In this document: piece by piece, positions 5,934 to 9,483 of the stretch | Position numbering within the stretch: the stretch's first letter is position 1 | Layout of the letters: the number at the start of each line of letters is the position of its first letter | NCBI GenBank assembly: GCA_903866355.1 | Contig: CAIPNE010000284.1 | Coordinates: 1 to 9,483 of the forward strand | Reading direction: 5' to 3' | Source of the DNA: an uncultured Gammaproteobacteria bacterium | GTDB taxonomy: Bacteria > Pseudomonadota > Gammaproteobacteria > Ga0077536 | DNA: 9,483 bases | Notes under the pieces: generated by a model | Told to the model about the DNA's origin: nothing | What the model saw: only the letters and a program-made list of their open reading frames with translations | The model's database searches: none | Translations under genes and position numbers: made by a program

Positions 5934-8900
5934 CCCGGCAGGTGGTGAAGAACGGGGCGCGTGAACCGCCTGTGCAGCGTTGGCTGGGTCTGCTGGACGA
6001 AGCCCTATTGAGCGATCGCGCGCGTTTATCCCGACTGCTGGCTGCTGCCCGTCGGGCGGCGATGCAAGCAGCCGGGCGTGCTGAGGCAGCGCGTGTTTTG
6101 CGCGAATTCCGAAGCCAACTGCGGCGCTCCAAAGCCGTGGTGGCGAGCCGTAGCAAGATCCAGCCGGGGCTAGACATGCCCCCGGACTTACCGCTCACCG
6201 AGTACCGCGCGGTGCTGCTCGCCGCCATTGCCAAGCATCCCGTGACCATCGTGTGTGGCGCGACCGGATCAGGTAAGTCCACGCAGCTGCCCAAACTCTG
6301 TCTGGCGCTCGGGCGGGGCCTGCGGGGGCGTATCGGGTTGACCCAACCGCGCCGTCTTGCCGCGCGGACCATTGCCGGACGCATCGCCACCGAAACCGCG
6401 ACCACACTGGGCCAGTGCGTGGGCTATCAAACCCGTTTCGAGCAAGTGCTGAATGCCGCCACGCGGGTCAAAGTGATGACCGACGGCATTCTGTTGCAAG
6501 AAATTCAGCGCGATCGCCAGCTGCTGGCCTACGACACCCTGATCATCGATGAAGTGCACGAGCGTTCGGTGAATGTCGACCTGCTCTTGGGCTACTTGCG
6601 CAAGTTGCTACCCTCGCGGCCTGATCTGCGGGTGGTGCTGACTTCGGCGACGATTGACGCCGAGCGCTATGCGGCGTTTTTCGAGGGCGCGGCGATAGTC
6701 GAGGTGCCGGGTCGCAGCCACGCGATTGAGGTGCGCTATCGCCCGCCAGAACCCGGCGGGGAGGGCGATCTCAACCAAGCGCTGCTGCGCGCACTTGAGG
6801 AACTTGATCAGGATGCCCGCGGTGACGTGCTGATTTTTCTCCCCGGCGAGCGGGAAATTTTTGAGGCCCGTGATTTTTTACAGCAAGCCGGGCTGCCGGG
6901 CACGGAGGTGTTGCCGCTGTATGCGCGCTTGAGCAGCGCCGATCAGCAGCGCATATTTGCCCCCCATCCGCGCCGCCATTTAGTGCTGGCGACGAATGTG
7001 GCAGAAACTTCGTTGACGGTACCGGGGGTGCGGCATGTGATCGACAGCGGTCTGGTGCGGATCAGCAGCTACAGCCCGCGCACCAAGTTACAGCGCTTGC
7101 CGGTGGTCGCGAATTCGCAAGCCAGTGCCGAACAGCGCAAGGGTCGCTGTGGCCGCGAACGCGCCGGGATTTGCATTCGCTTATATTCGGAGGATGACTA
7201 TGCGGCGCGCCCGGCGCATACGCCGCCCGAGCTGCTGCGCTCTAACTTGGCAGGCGTGGTGCTGCGGCTCGCCGATATGGGCTTGCCCGCCCTCGATAGC
7301 TTTCCGCTGCTTGACCCGCCAACACCCCGGGCGATCAACGATGGTTACACCGTGCTGCGCGAGCTCGGTGCGCTGGATGAGCGCAACAGCATTACTGCGC
7401 AGGGGCGCCAACTGGCGCGGCTACCCTTGGATCCGCGCTTGGCGCGCATCGTGGTGGCTGCCGGCGCCAGCGGGTGTTTGCGCGAAGCGCTGATCATCAC
7501 CGCCGGCTTGAGTGCGGGAGATATCCGCGAATGGCCACGAGAAGCGCGCGCGCTGGCGCAGACCGCGCACGCTGAGAGTGCTGACCCGCGCTCGGAATTT
7601 CGCTGGATGTTAAAAACCTGGGAGACGCTCCAGCCAGTGTTCGCTGAGCGCTCGCGGCGCGCTCAAGGGGTGTTTTGCCGCGAGCAGTTTTGGTCTTGGC
7701 GACGGGCTCGGGAATGGCAGTCGGTGCATAGTCAACTGTGCGCCGCAGCGCTCAAGCTGGGACTACCCGTGAACCCAGAACCGGCCGATTATCGCGCCCT
7801 GCACGTGGCGTTGCTGACGGGTTTTGCGCTGCGGATTGGGCGCCGCGAGGAGGGCGGGGGCTATCAAGGTTGCCGGAATTTGCGTTTTCGCCTCCATCCG
7901 GCGGCGACTTTACGAGAACGTGCACCGCGCTGGTTGGTGGCCGCCGAAATCACCGAAACCAGCGCCGCCTTCGCACGCCTGGCCGCGCTGATCGAACCCG
8001 CTTGGGTGGTCAGCGCCGTGCCGGAACTCATTCGACGCGCCCATTCGCTACCTTTCTGGGATCTCGAACGCGGGCGCGTGCTGGTGCGTGAGGAGCAGTC
8101 GTTGCAGGGACTGGTGCTGGCCTCGGAGGTTTTGGTGGATTACGCGACGCTGGCACCCGCGGCCGCGCGGGCGTTATTTGTGGACGCCGCGCTGGTCGCT
8201 GGAGAGTTGGGCGCGACGCCCGATTTTTTTCTCGCTAATCAGCAGCTGTTGGCAGACGTGGCCGGCTGGGAAGCGCGCGTCCGCCGCTTTGATCTACAAG
8301 CAGAGCCCGCCCAGCTTGCAGACTTTTATCTCGCTCGTCTGCCGGCCCACGTGGCTAGCCGGCGCGCGCTTTTGCGCTGGCTGGCAGCCGACAAAGCGGG
8401 CGCGGCAGCGCTGGTGATGCAGTGGCCAGACGTGACCCGTGACCACGTTGGCCCGCTGGCGGCGCACCTCTTCCCGGCCACGCTGGTGGTGGCAGGTTGT
8501 GCTTTGTCGCTCGCTTATTTGTTCGCGCCAGCGAGTGCGGCTGACGGTGTGACTGCCAGCGTGCCGGTCGCGGTGTTGGCCCAGCTCGATGCGTTGGCGT
8601 TCGAGCGTTTGGTGCCGGGTTTGCTGCGGGAGAAAATTCTCGCCTTGTTAAAAGCTTTGCCCAAAGTGCATCGCCGCGCGGTCTCCCCGATGAACGAATT
8701 TGCGGGCGCGCTGACCTCGGCGGTGGAAAGCCTAACCGAACCCTTGAGCGAGGCGCTCAGTGCCGCCGTGTTGCGCATGACCGGCACGCTCATTCCGGTG
8801 GAGACTTGGCGGGCTGTGGCGTTGCCGGAACATCTGCAGATGCGTTTTAGCATCCTTGGCGAGGCGGGCGAGGAGCTTGGCAGCGGTCGTGATTTGCCGA

Positions 8901-9483
8901 GTTTGCAACGCACCCATGCCGCGGCGATGGCGCAAGCTTTCAGCGCCGCTAGCTGGAGCATCCAAGGGCACAGTCTGGGTGGGTGGTGCTTTGGGGCGAT
9001 CCCCCAGCAGACCACCACCCTGGTCGCCGGGGTGCCGCTGCTGGGCTATCCGGCCCTGACGCCGAGTGCGACGAAAGTGAGTGTGAGCGTGCTGCGCGAA
9101 GAATCTGCGGCGCTCGCACTGCATCGCCAAGGTGTGATCCGCTTGTTGATCCTGAGTGCCGGTGCCCCGCTCAAATACCTGCGCCGGCAGGTCGTTAATT
9201 TGCCGCGCGCCGCGCTTGCAGCCCCGTTATTTGGCTGGCGGACCTCGCTGGCAGACTGGTTGATCGAGGCCGGCTTCGCAGACACGGTGGGAGTGGACTT
9301 ACCCCGCGACGAAGCGGCGTTTAATGTTTTGCTGGCAACTGTAAATCTCTCGATAACGGGGGTAGTGCAGGCATTAGCCGATGACTTTGGCGAGCGTTTG
9401 GTGCGGGGGGCCGCAACACTCTCGCGGCTGAACGCCGTGCGCGAGCGTTTACCGCTCGCCGCGTGGCGCGATCTGCGCGAGCA
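5930..9483 (+). CDS. hrpA: ATP-dependent RNA helicase HrpA, 3' end beyond window
   Basis: HrpA is a large DExH-box RNA helicase of proteobacteria, linked in E. coli to mRNA processing and to rescue of stalled ribosomes. The frame is open for 1184 codons to the right edge; E. coli HrpA has about 1300 residues, so roughly the last 100-120 are missing. Helicase motifs in order: I GATGSGKST (110-118), Ia TQPRR (138-142), II DEVH (207-210), III SAT (239-241), V ATNVAETS (354-361), VI QRKGRCGR (402-409) followed by ICIRLYSEDDY. Then come a winged-helix/HA2-type region and the HrpA-specific C-terminal half (DUF3418 type), recognised from NPEPADYR..H.ALLTG, LVPGLLREKILALLKALPK (near residue 895) and GSGRDL. 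HrpA rather than HrpB is favoured by length and motif VI. Motif II has Val where DEAH is usual. The start ATG 5930 overlaps the SLC13 stop by four bases, suggesting translational coupling. No premature stop or frameshift was found in the frame. Confidence 0.95.

Noticed and set aside
7125..8417. Several open frames inside hrpA in other frames
   Set aside because: The hrpA frame runs without a stop through all of them with continuous family motifs.

Overview
The window is GC-rich and tightly packed on its right side. HrpA and AmpG are recognisable from several family motifs and point to a proteobacterium, most likely beta or gamma. Nothing in the sequence fixes the genus. Four large genes and one cut-off lipoprotein gene account for most of the window. 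There is no rRNA, tRNA, CRISPR array, transposase or phage gene that I can support.

Layout, left to right. Positions 1-392 (minus strand) hold the N-terminal 130 codons of a secreted lipoprotein that resembles the uncharacterised TIGR03118 family; its C-terminus lies beyond the left edge. Positions 393-1171 are about 780 bases with no convincing gene but several inverted repeats, including one hairpin laid out like the dispersed REP-type repeats of proteobacteria. Positions 1172-2458 (plus) encode an AmpG-type muropeptide permease. It converges on a minus-strand gene (2474-4324), and a perfect 9-bp inverted repeat spans both stop codons. That minus-strand gene is the most unusual one here: a single polypeptide with a complete PP2C-type Ser/Thr phosphatase, a membrane segment, a long Pro/Ala linker and a formylglycine-generating-enzyme-like (SUMF1/FGE) domain that lacks the catalytic cysteines. 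A 97-base divergent gap separates it from a plus-strand pair: an SLC13/DASS-family anion permease (4422-5933) and, starting inside its stop codon (ATGA overlap), the DEAH-type RNA helicase HrpA (5930 to the right edge, 3' truncated).

How the genes may work together. AmpG recycles cell-wall fragments, SLC13 imports di/tricarboxylates or sulfate, and HrpA is an RNA helicase linked in E. coli to rescue of stalled ribosomes. These are housekeeping functions with no obvious common pathway. The phosphatase-FGE-like fusion looks like a transmembrane signalling protein: a cytoplasmic phosphatase and an envelope-side, probably non-catalytic, sensor domain. Type VI secretion post-translational control uses the same two domain types as separate proteins (PppA and TagR), but no kinase, FHA or secretion gene is visible here, so its circuit is unknown. 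I found no clear evidence of a wholly new multigene system; the fusion protein and the structured 393-1171 region are the best leads.
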